Assembly: GCA_030737875.1 (NCBI GenBank) | Contig: CM060925.1 | Coordinates: 480,871,514 to 480,935,513, forward strand | Source of the DNA: Allium sativum | Taxonomy: Eukaryota; Streptophyta; Magnoliopsida; Asparagales; Amaryllidaceae | Direction: 5' to 3' | DNA length: 64,000 nt | In this document: positions 10,843-22,203 of the stretch, piece by piece | How positions within the stretch are numbered: the stretch's first letter is position 1 | Layout: each line of letters begins with the position of its first letter | Position numbers and translations under genes: made by a program | Notes under the pieces: generated by a model | What the model was told of the DNA's origin: nothing | The model's input: the letters and a program-made list of their open reading frames with translations, nothing else | Databases searched by the model: none

Positions 10843-11403
10843 GTTTTCTATTCGATTCAATTCAAATTGGTTTTCTATTCGATTCAATTCAAATTGGTTT
10901 TCTATTCGATTCAATTCAAATTGGTTTTCTATTCGACTCAATTCAAATTGGTTTTCTATTCGACTCAAATCAAATTCGTTTTCTATTCCATTTGAATTCA
11001 ACTTGTTTTCTATTCAATTTAATTCGAAATCGTTTTATATTCAATTCATTTCGAAATCGTTTTATATTCAATTCATTTCGAAATCGTTTTATATTCAATT
11101 CATTTCGAAATCGTTTTATATTCAATTCATTTCGAAATCGTTTTATATTCAATTCATTTCGAAATCGTTTTATATTCAATTCATTTCGAAATCGTTTTAT
11201 ATTCAATTCATTTCGAAATCGTTTTATATTCAATTCATTTCGAAATCGTTTTATATTCAATTCATTTCGAAATCGTTTTTCAATATTCATTTCATTTCGA
11301 AATCGTTTTATATTCAATTCATTTCGAAATCGTTTTTCAATATTCATTTCATTTCGAAATCGTTTTATATTCAATTCATTTCGAAATCGTTTTTCAATAT
11401 TCA
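10843..11403. repeat. 27-bp minisatellites in the B 3' LTR
   Basis: First about six copies of a 27-base unit containing GTTTTCTATTCGATTCAATT (10843-11012), then nine consecutive near-perfect copies of a 27-base unit containing TTCATTTCGAAATCGTTTTA (starts 11037 to 11253), then mixed copies with a TTTTCAATATTCATTTC variant to 11403. The unit length is a multiple of three, which keeps frames open on both strands; those frames are not genes. The matching array in the other LTR (about 18521-19005) has six consecutive perfect copies instead of nine. Confidence 0.92.
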
Positions 11404-12570
11404 TTTCAAAATGAATAAAATCGATATAAATATCGTTCATGTCAAAATGGCGTTAATCTAATCAACACGGCTTCATATATTTCTATTTCAAATATTCTAT
11501 TTCAAATATTTCTTTTTCAAATATTCTATTTCAAATATTTCTTTTTCAAATATTCTATTCAACAAATGAGTATTTATTTTTTTCAACACACGAATGAGTA
11601 TTGTCCACGTGTGACTATTTTTGTTAAATTATTTCGTTCAACACATGACTAATCTCAACGGATGAGTACAGTCAACACATGAACCTTTATTTTATAATAT
11701 TCTTTATTTTCTAAATTGGAATGAGGCCCAATCAATCACCATATAATATTAATTATATGGATTTTCATACCTCACACGTATATGATAGCATTGAAAATAA
11801 TCAACCATCAACCAAAGTGCACTACACTGTATAAGCATCAAATATAGATATCTAACGCTTATAACAGCCTGTCAATCAATCGATCGACATATTTAATCAA
11901 TCAGGATGAGTGAACTTCAAATTTCATTCCAACACCCGTGTGGGGTTTCAAACAATCAAACATAGATTTTATTTGTGCTGTTGGGCAATGTGTAAAATTT
12001 ATCGTCCCAATCAATGTCAGTCAAATCAGTGTACATAAACAAACCGTCCGGTTTGTAAATGAATATTTATTTATTCACATTCACTATATTCATATTCACG
12101 TTAAAAATTATATTTTTAACGATAAAACATTTTATTTAAACATGTGAATTTCTATTCAGTTCATTTACAAAATAAAAATGATATTTTTATTTTTCTAACT
12201 TATTTTAGAAAATTTCGGCGGCATAACGGCACGATACTAGAAACGGGACGAGGCCTAGCCTTATCCCCGGTCTAGTGAAGGCCCACGCCATTCACACATC
12301 AATCAATCCATCCCATTTCACCAAACAATTCAATTTCAATCAAATAATCTAACTAATTTTTGCAACCAAACAAACAAGTCCATGGTCTGTGGACGATTGT
12401 GTCGGGTGCTACTAAGCACCGTCTGCATCCTAGTATATATATATATAACTAGAAGAGAAATTGAAGAGTGAGAAATTCTCACCGATAGCTATCCAATCAT
12501 CTTGACTCTTCTTTGATAGAAATCTTCATCGTTATCGCATTCTTTTCATCTTCGTTGCCGTAGCCACTAC

Positions 12571-12870
12571 ATATGTAAAAATCGAATTTTTACTTCGCTA
12601 TTCAATATATAAAAATCGAATTTTTACTTTGCTATTCAATATATAAAAATCGAATTTTTACTATGCTATTCAATATATAAAAATCGAATTTTTACTATGC
12701 TACTCAATATATAAAAATCGAATTTTTATTTCGTTATTATATAGATAAAAATTCTATTTCAAAAATATAGATTTCGCCTTTATAAAAATATAGATTTCGC
12801 CTTTTCAAAAATATAGATTTCGCCATTATAAAATATAGATTTCGCCTTTTCAAAAATATAGATTTATAAA
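12571..12870. repeat. 34-bp and 23-bp minisatellites in the B 3' LTR
   Basis: About five copies of a 34-base unit with the core AAAAATCGAATTTTTACTT, followed by about five copies of a ~23-base unit AAAAATATAGATTTCGCCTT. In the other LTR (20192-20520) the counts are about four and eight. A 34-base unit with a related sequence also occurs in solo LTR H (about 58050-58290). Confidence 0.85.
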
Positions 12871-14545
12871 AATCACATTTTTATTTCGCTACATATACAA
12901 AGATGCTATTTTTAATATTTCTATCATGTAAAAATTATATTTTTACTTCTCTACATAAACAAAATCATATTTTTACATCTTCTATATAGTAAAGATTATA
13001 TTTTTAATACTTTAAAAATATAAAAATCATATTTTTATTACTTTAAACAATATAAAAATTATATTTTTATTCTAACAAAATCAAATCTTTTTCTTCTAAC
13101 CAAAAATCTATTCTTTTACATGATAAAAATCTATTCTTTTACATGATAAAAATCTATTCTTCCTCCGCTAATATCATGCATAAAAATCCAATCTTACTTT
13201 AATTAAAAATCATTTCTTCTTAATGCCTTAATATATATAAAAACTGATTTTGCTTTAAACTAAACAAATTAATTAAATAAAACAAATAAAAATAAAAACA
13301 CAAAAAAAACTTACACGGGGTTTAACGAGGGGAGGTGGGGTCTTCGTCGCGATTTCTGAAACGGGGGGAGGGGGGGTCTTCTCGCGATCGACTTCGAGGA
13401 GGGGGGGGGGTTCAGGTGGGTGCTCTATTTGTGGAAGGGGGGGGGGTTTGCGGATGAAGGTGGACGAGGTGGGAGTCTGGGCGGAGGCATCGGGGCCAAA
13501 GGGGGAGGGTCGCGACTTCGACGGTGGAGGAGGAGGAGGGAGCGGTCGTGGGGGAAGCGAGATCCGGCGTCATTCTTTTTTTTTTCTTTCTGAACGATTT
13601 AAAATGAGAGAAGGGGGGGCAACGTGATTTAAGGGGAGGGAGAGGAAAGTTTAATTTATTTAATTATTTTAATTGCAAAAAGTTGACTTTAACAAACGAC
13701 CTCTAAACGAGACCCACCGCCTGTCGTCCATAGAGTTTTACCCCCATTCTGAACACAATGGGATATGTATCGCAAGCTGATTTGATCGTTTCGATCAGTT
13801 TCCATTAAAATCAACATATAACTCTATATATTGAATTTGAACGCGCATTTCAATTTACTGGGGTCGCATACTAACTCGAAAAATTCCCTAAAAATATTTT
13901 CTAGCTTCGTATTGATGATACGGTCCTAACAAAACTAGTTTCGTCGAATTCCGAGACAGTTGGAAAAATGGCCATTTTCCAGTCGATTAAAATCAACAGA
14001 AACTGGTCAAACGCGTTTTCCTCTACAACGCTCACATATTGATTCGAAAAATTATGAAATTTGGAATCTAGTAATAATTTGACACTGCGGATCCAACAAA
14101 AGTGGTTTCGTCGAAATCCGAGGTCGTTTGCAAAATGTTCATTTTTAAGGGCCTGAATTCCATAGCGACTATTCAGAATTTTCAACTGGACATATCTTTT
14201 TATTCCCGCTATGAAATTTTGATTTTTCGGATTCGTTAGAAAGATATTATCAAATAGATCCTATTATTTTTGGTTTCACTAAAATCCGGATTGTTTTGCA
14301 CCCGATACATTCAATTGAAGTTTGAAATCGAATTATCGAACTACCGCGCCATTTTCAATTCTATTTATAATTATATATAAATATTTATATTCTAACGACG
14401 ACGTACATAAAATATACGTTTGAATTATATTCAAAATAAATTTTTCGTCGATATTACTTAAAATAATTCATTTTAAATATTCAAAATTCGCTAAAATTGC
14501 CAAAATAAAAATTTTAAACTGGCCCAAGATTTCCGGGTTATTACA

Positions 14546-15581
14546 ATCTCCCCCACTTAAAACTTTTCGTCCCCGAAAAGGAACAAAGTCGAAAGTGGTT
14601 TGATTAATCAACTCTACGTTCGATCAGGCTTCCATTCTCCAACTTTTCAGTTTCTGAGAATTTTCAAATTTTGAAAAATTTGGCTAACACCCTAAATTTT
14701 CGAAAAATTTCGCCATAAACTCCCCTGCACCTGGAGCTACGGGAAAATCCCGAAATTGCCATATAGGCCTTCTGATCTCAAAAAGAAAAAGAAAAAGCCA
14801 AGCGGCTAGCCAATAGGCTCATAAAATCATCATCACCCAAACAAAACAGTAAATTATAGTAAACATGTACCTATTTGTCGGGCAAACAAATTTTATTCTT
14901 CGGCTCTAGCCTCCTTGCTATGACCTGTTCAATGTAAGTATATGTATATGCAAGCAAATGCGACCAGTTTTCAATATAATCCAATATTTGATTCAATTAG
15001 GCTAAATGGTTCAAAATTATCAAACAAATAAACAAACAACACAAACATCAATCAATTAGTGGATTAACATTTCAAATTCATAATTTGATACATATACAAA
15101 AAATCATGTTTTGGTGCCAATTCACAACAAACAAATCTATCTATATAAGTTTTGGTTCTCACACCAGTCTAATGGAAATATATGGATATCATACCTTCGA
15201 AATACGAACACAAATTCTGATGATGATATATCAATCATCAGAATCATCTCCGGGTGTCTATAATGTGATTCTATATCTATCCAATATATTAAAACTTCGA
15301 ATATACGTTCATGACGCGTATATGAAAAATCTTTATATATTGGATTGCCCATGTTCAAAATAAATAAATAATCAAATACGTTTAAAATGATTTAAATTTT
15401 AAAATAAAATTGTTTTCATTTGAAAAATATACTCTTCACACTCGTTCTAGGATACTACTGATCCTATCTCTAACGAGTCATTCTAATTGGATATTACTAA
15501 TCCAATATCTGATGAATTCTTTCGTATGGTTCTAATGTGGTCTTGTTCTCGAGCTCTGTAAACCAAAGCTCTGATACCAAA
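14546..15581 (-). mobile_element. Internal domain of element B, non-coding, with primer site and polypurine tract
   Basis: In minus sense it opens with the primer site (complement of 15568-15579) and closes with CTTTTCGGGGACGAAAAG (14563-14580) and the polypurine tract AAGTGGGGGAGAT (14546-14558). There is no open frame of note. It aligns along most of its length with the internal domain of E (61158-62214), with conserved pieces such as GAGAACCAAAACTTA and GGCACCAAAA. It holds the stem-loops listed separately. The shared sequence between old and young members suggests it is the essential cis-acting part (inference). Confidence 0.88.
15441..15506 (-). promoter_or_regulatory. Tandem stem-loops after the B primer site (candidate RNA packaging/dimerisation signal)
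   Basis: Written in plus sense. Stem-loop 1 at 15486-15506 has arms ATTGGAT/ATCCAAT around seven bases (TAGTAAT in RNA sense). Stem-loop 2 at 15448-15466 has arms TAGGAT/ATCCTA around a seven-base loop (CAGTAGT in RNA sense) and is enclosed by an outer stem CTCGTT (15441-15446) with AACGAG (15472-15477). Elements C and E keep the fold with changed pairs. The function is inferred from position near the 5' end of the RNA. Confidence 0.65.
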
Positions 15582-18500
15582 TGTAGCGACCCGAACTTCC
15601 CCGGTCTCCGAAGAGATGAGAAAGAACGAATTACTGTGAGGACAAGACAAAACAGAACGCAGACGGAAGAACATTTCATTGTTATTACAACAATTCCATC
15701 AGAATACAAGAATATACAGAGTATAAATGAATAAATTACATTCAACAAATATCAGATATTACAATAAATTACATAGCAGCGGAAAAATAATACAAAGCAC
15801 AAATGAAGGTGATACACGGATACAGAGCTTTCCGGATATCATTCCAGCTGTAAACCAGGATCTTGTGAATATAAATCTGCAAAACCAAAACTACTAGCTG
15901 CCCCTGCGGAAAATAGGGGCACTCAGAGTTTAGGTTAAAACAATAAACTCCAGGTCAGTCATGCGACTGGTGTGAGAACTAAAACAGTTATTTAAAACTT
16001 TACTTGAAAAGAGAGTAATTCAAGGGACCACGCCGTATAACACGGAACGGGTTTCCTCCCAAGAATACCAGTGCATAAAACAACAGCGCAATGCTAAATA
16101 AAGAAAAATGAAGCTGTTATAAGACCCAGGTCCCATCACACAATGCAACGTAAGCCGGAGGATAGGGTTTTACCTTATAACAGCCAAACATGCTTGGTAC
16201 GTTTAAAACAAGTCATTTGATACTATAATAAGTGTATAGTGTCAAAACAGTTTCAATCATAAATATAAATCATAGGCGGCATGAATGTCCCATACCACTA
16301 TGTCGCCATACTAGTTCTACAATTAAAACCGCAATACATGTATTGGAAATTGGATTTCCGTCCTGAGTCGAGGCAAGGGGCAGGCTCCTCTCCGCGTTCG
16401 AGACACTCTAGCAAATGCCTCAGGACTACACACTCTGGGCAATCCTGGATCCTCCAAGGCCGGTCCTCACTTACGTTAGAGGATTAATTATGCCTGAACA
16501 CATGTTTCCCGATCCTTACAGACCTATAATCGAGGCGCCTCGCATTCCAACAACCACATAGGTGAAAAGTATATAAATGTCAGGGCTGGTAAGTCACTGA
16601 CACCACCATAGCTAGAAAGAAACGTCATGCACTCCTTGGGTCCTTATCCCGTTTTTGACTCATACCGAGGTGTGAGGCTCGCGAATCCACGCTATACACA
16701 AAGCTACGCCACAAAGGCCGTGCTTTGATCATCAACCACAAGACTTTGCTTTTCAACAGAAGCCTTGATCTTTGCATCTTAGCATGCCACACAGGCAATT
16801 CATGCCATGCGACTGATGTCCATCCATACACAACCTCTGAGCTCGTACGTATCAGAGAAGGGCGTTAAGCAAAAGAATAAATTCTCCGCCGCCAAACAGA
16901 TGTATATTTAATAGAAATCAATCAGCACAGAATAAAATCCAATGTCAGACACACAATCCATTTACAAGTTCGTTCTGGGTCTGAACGAAACCGGAGGCAC
17001 TTTCCTCGCATATCCATCCATCTCCAAGTACGTCTGGACGACCACCAACTATTTCCATCCTCTTGGGTGTACAGCCCAATCAGGATTGTCAGTAATTACC
17101 CAAACGATGTGAAGACTTTCGGTCTTCGACCACCGTCTTCATCTTCGACTTCTCGTCGAATCGGTTATTCAGAATGAGTATAAACCCGGCCTTTCCGAAC
17201 AACCCGTGTATATGAAAACAAATGTTACATAAACACAACATACGCCTCATTCTAATTCAGAATATTCTTTTATTCACAAAATCACATTTGTAGGGAAAGG
17301 TTCCCATAAATTTTATCCAAGATAAATTCTTTCAAATTTATCCTTTAATCTTCCTTTGGATGTCATTTCAAAACCAAATTATGGTTTTCCAAACTAGTCG
17401 AGATTAGCGAACCGTACCGAAGTAATTATTTATTTTATTTCCCAATCCGAACTTATTCATCCCATGAAGCAAAACTGGTAATACTCCATATCTAACACCA
17501 CGGTGTTATCGGTAAGATTAATTACCATTTCACGTTCAAATCTAATTAAAGATTTAACTATCGCTTTGGAGCAAAACTGGCGATACTCCATTCTCGCTCG
17601 TTTCTAAATTTGATAATTTAGATTATAGATTTACATTTCAATCTAATTGCAGATTCGTTAAAACTCCTTTTACTGGGTTAAAGAACTAGGTGTTATTTAA
17701 AACACAGTTCACGACAAACCCAAATATTTGTTATCGGGTTAAAGAACTAGTGTTATTTAAAACACCGTTCACGATAAACCCATTTCAAATCCAATCAAAT
17801 ATATTAGAAATTCCAATTATTTAAAACCCCTTTTTAAATCTAATTTATTTATTTAAAAATAATTGGGTTTTAAATTTAGTTCAAAACTAGTTCATTTCGA
17901 TAGAAATCCATTTTTATCTTTTCAAATATGGAGTTTTTCACCCCAATCTTTCTCAAATCATTTCTTACGATTTTACACCAATTATTTATATTTTTAATAA
18001 TTTTATTAAGGCCCGTACAGTCGATTTCCAACAATGGCCATCGAACTGCACTTACAGCGACCTTTTTCAAATTTGATTTGGACGTATCTCCAAATCCAAC
18101 CGTTAGATTTCAAATTTCTAATATTCGTTAGAAAGATCTTTTCGATACGAACCAAACGGTTCCGGTTTTAGGAGAATCCGACGGTCGGATCTCCCGTAAT
18201 GTCCGTTTGAAATAAATGGTCGAAATTCACGAACTGCCGCGGCGCGGCGCGTTCTATTCAGGCCATTATATTATATATATAATATATATAATATATATTT
18301 CATCGATTTCTATTTTAAACGAATTATATAAATAGTTTTAAATTCGTTTCAAAAACAATTTCAACTTCCATTTCAATCCAAAGCAAAATTGAATTCTTCT
18401 TTATAAATTCGTTTTAAAATTCATTTCTATTCAATTCAAATTTCAATTCAATTTGAATTCATTTCAATTCGCTTTCAATTCAATTTGAATTCGTTTTCAA

Positions 18501-21500
18501 TTCAATTCAATTTCAAAGTCGTTTTCTATTCGATTCAATTCAAATTGGTTTTCTATTCGATTCAATTCAAATTGGTTTTCTATTCGATTCAATTCAAATT
18601 GGTTTTCTATTCGAATCAATTCAAATTGGTTTTCTATTCGACTCAAATCAAATTCGTTTTCTATTCCATTTGAATTCAACTTTTTTTCTATTCAATTAAA
18701 TTCGAAATCGTTTTATATTCAATTCATTTCGAAATCGTTTTATATTCAATTCATTTCGAAATCGTTTTATATTCAATTCATTTCGAAATCGTTTTATATT
18801 CAATTCATTTCGAAATCGTTTTATATTCAATTCATTTCGAAATCGTTTTATATTCAATTCATTTCGAAATCGTTTTTCAATATTCATTTCATTTCGAAAT
18901 CGTTTTATATTCAATTCATTTCGAAATCGTTTTTCAATATTCATTTCATTTCGAAATCGTTTTATATTCAATTCATTTCGAAATCGTTTTTCAATATTCA
19001 TTTCAAAATGAATAAAATCGATATAAATATCGTTCACGTCAAAATGGCGTTAATCTAATCAACACGGCTTCATATATTTCTATTTCAAATATTCTATTTC
19101 AAATATTTCTTTTTCAAATATTCTATTTCAAATATTTCTTTTTCAAATATTCTATTCAACAAATGAGTATTTATTTTTGTCAACACACGACTAATCTCAA
19201 CGAATGAGTACTGTCCACGTGTGACTATTTTTGTTAAATTATTTCGTTCAACACATGACTAATCTCAACGGATGAGTACAGTCAACACATGAACCTTTAT
19301 TTTATAATATTCTTTATTTTCTAAATTGGAATGAGGCCCAATCAATCACCATATAATATTAATTATATGGATTTTCATACCTCACACGTATATGATAGCA
19401 TTGAAAAATAATCAACCATCAACCAAAGTGCACTACACTGTATATGCATCAAATATAGATATCTAACGCTTATAACAGCCTGTCAATCAATCGATCGACA
19501 TATTTAATCAATCAGGATGAGTGAACTTCAAATTTTATCCCAACACCCGTGTGGGGTTTCAAACAATCAAACATAGATTTTATTTGTGTAGTTGGGCGAT
19601 GTGTAAAATTTATCGTCCCAATCAATGTCAGTCAAATCAGTGTATATAAACAAACCGTCCGGTTTGTAAATGAATATTTATTTATTCACATTCACTATAT
19701 TCATATTCACGTTAAAAATTATATTTTTAACGATAAAACATTTTATTTTAACATATGAATTTCTATTCAGTTCATTTACAAAATAAAAATGATATTTTTA
19801 TTTTTCTAACTTATTTTAGAAAATTTCGGCGGCATAACGGCACGATACTAGAAACGGGACGAGGCCTAGCCTTATCCCCGGTCTAGTGAAGGCCCACGCC
19901 ATTCACACATCAATCAATCCATCCCATTTCACCAAACAATTCAATTTCAATCAAATAATCTAACTAATTTTTGCAATCAAACAAACAAGTCCATGGTCTG
20001 TGGACGATTGTGTCGGGTGCTACTAAGCACCGTCTGCATCCTAGTATATATATATATATATATATAACTAGAAGAGAAATTGAAGAGTGAGAAATTCTCA
20101 CCGATAGCTATCCAATCATCTTGACTCTTCTTTGATAGAAATCTTCATCGTTATCGCATTCTTGTCATCTTCGTTGCCGTAGCCACTACATATGTAAAAA
20201 TCGAATTTTTACTTCGCTATTCAATATATAAAAATCGAAGTTTTACTTTGCTATTCAATATATAAAAATCGAATTTTTACTATGCTATTCAATATATAAA
20301 AATCGAATTTTTACTTCGTTATTATATAGATAAAAATTCTATTACAAAAATATAGATTTCGCCTTTATAAAAATATAGATTTCGCCTTTATAAAAATATA
20401 GATTTCGCCTTTTCATAAATATAGATTTCGCCTTTTCAAAAATATAGATTTCGCCTTTATAAAAATATAGATTTCGCCTTTATAAAAATATAGATTTCGC
20501 CTTTTCAAAAATATAGATTTATAAAAATCACATTTTTATTTCGCTACATATACAAAGATGCTATTTTTAATATTTCTATCATGTAAAAATTATATTTTTA
20601 CTTCTCTACATAAACAAAATCATATTTTTACATCTTCTATATAGTAAAGATTATATTTTTAATACTTTAAAAATATAAAAATCATATTTTTATTACTTTA
20701 AAAAATATAAAAATCATATTTTTATTCTAACAAAATCAAATCTTTTTCTTCTAACCAAAAATCTATTCTTTTACATGATAGAAATCTATTCTTTTACATG
20801 ATAAAAATCTATTCTTCTTCCGCTAATATCATGCATAAAAATCCAATCTTACTTTAATTAAAAATCATTTCTTCTTAATGCCTTAATATATATAAAAACT
20901 GATTTTGCTTTAAACTAAACAAATTAATTAAATAAAACAAATAAAAATAAAAACACAAAAAAAACTTATAGGGGGTTTAACGAGGGGAGGGGGGGTCTTC
21001 GTCGCGATTTCTGAAAGGGGGGGGTCTTCTCGCGATCGACTTCGAGGAGGGAGGGGGGCGGTTCAGGTGGGTGCTCGATTTGTGGAAGGGGGGGTTTGCG
21101 GATGAAGGTGGACGAGGTGGGAGTCTGGGCGGAGGCGTCGGGGCCAAAGGGGGAGGGTCGCGACTTCGACGGTGGAGGAGGAGGAGGGAGCGGTCGTGGG
21201 AGAAGCGAGATCCGGCGTCTTTCTTATTTATTTATTTTATTTTTCTTTCTGAACGATTTAAAATGAGAGAGGGGGGGCAACGTGATTTAAGGGGAGGGAG
21301 AGGAAAGTTTAATTTATTTAATTATTTTAATTGCAAAAAGTTGACTTTCACAAACGACCTCTAAACGAGACCCAACGCCTGTCGTCCATAGCGTTTTACC
21401 CCCATTCCGAACACAATGGGATATGTATCGCAAGCTGATTTGATCGTTTCGATCAGTTTCCGTTAAAATCAACATATAACTCTATATATTGAATTTGAAC

Positions 21501-22203
21501 GCGCATTTCAATTTACTGGGGTCGCATACTAACTCGAAAAATTCCCTAAAAATATTTTCTAGCTTCGTATTGACGATACGGTCCTAACAAAACTAGTTTC
21601 GTCGAATTCCGAGACCGTTGGAAAAATGGCCATTTTCCAGTCGATTAAAATCAACTGAAACTGGTCAAACGCGTTTTCCTCTGCCACGCTCACATATTGA
21701 TTCGAAAAATTATGAAATTTGGAATCTAGCAATAATTTGACACTGCGGATCCAACAAAAGTGGTTTCGTCGAAATCCGAGGTCGTTTGCAAAATGTTCAT
21801 TTTTAAGGGCCTGAATTCCATAGCGACTATTCAAAATTTTCAACTGGACATATCTTTTTATTCCCGCTATGAAATTTTGATTTTTCGGATTCGTTAGAAA
21901 GATATTATCAAATAGATCCTATTATTTTTGGTTTCACTAAAATCCGGATTGTTTTGCACCCGGTACATTCAATTGAAGTTTGAAATCGAATTATCGAACT
22001 ACCGCGCCATTTTCAATTCTATTTATAATTATATATAAATATTTATATTCTAACGACGACGTACATAAAATATACGTTCGAATTATATTCAAAATAAATT
22101 TTTCGTCGATATTACTTAAAATAATTCATTTTAAATATTCAAAATTTGCTAAAATTGCCAAAATAAAATTTTTAAACTGGCCCAGAATTTCCGGGTTATT
22201 ACA
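15582..22203 (-). repeat. Element B 5' LTR (6.6 kb)
   Basis: Partner of 7905-14545, in the same orientation. Substitutions are scattered (about 15-20 per kb by eye in the first kilobase) and array copy numbers differ. The U5 hairpin is complete here (CCGT at 16033 pairing with ACGG ending 16045), whereas the other LTR has lost one G. 27-base arrays lie at about 18521-19005, 34- and 23-base arrays at 20192-20520, and G-rich tracts at about 20970-21200. Confidence 0.9.

Larger units (their letters stand above)
7905..14545 (-). repeat. Element B 3' LTR (6.6 kb)
   Basis: Minus-strand sense starts TGTAATAACCCGG and ends GGGTCGCTACA. Blocks shared with E and H include the CAGTCATGTGACTG palindrome (8279-8292), the hairpin before AACGGGTTT (about 8350-8375), the AACTGCCGCGGCGCGG block (about 10553-10570), the AATTTCGGCGGCATAACGGC block (about 12212-12230), G-rich tracts on the plus strand (about 13316-13560) and ACCGCCTGTCGTCCATAG (about 13705). 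Minisatellites lie at 10843-11403 and 12571-12870. Short frames within it lack coding character. Confidence 0.9.
7905..22203 (-). mobile_element. Element B: giant-LTR non-coding retrotransposon (LARD-like), complete
   Basis: Two direct repeats of 6641 and 6622 bp (7905-14545, 15582-22203) flank just 1036 bp. In minus-strand sense the order is 5' LTR (15582-22203), TTGGTATCAGAGC primer site, internal domain, AAGTGGGGGAGAT polypurine tract, 3' LTR (7905-14545). The whole is bounded by GTTAA (7900-7904 and 22204-22208), and A's pol frame resumes exactly after it. No reverse transcriptase, integrase or gag is present, so it must have been mobilised in trans. LTRs are roughly 98% identical by eye outside the tandem arrays, making this a fairly recent insertion. 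Confidence 0.93.

Noticed and set aside
10970..11461. Open frames of 140-156 residues on both strands
   Set aside because: They are produced by the 27-base minisatellite (nine codons per unit), are open on both strands and consist of one repeated peptide.
7905..22203. Large segmental tandem duplication instead of a retrotransposon
   Set aside because: The pair of repeats has TG-type ends, a primer site and a polypurine tract at the correct inner borders and a 5-bp target duplication outside, and A's pol frame is restored exactly on removal.
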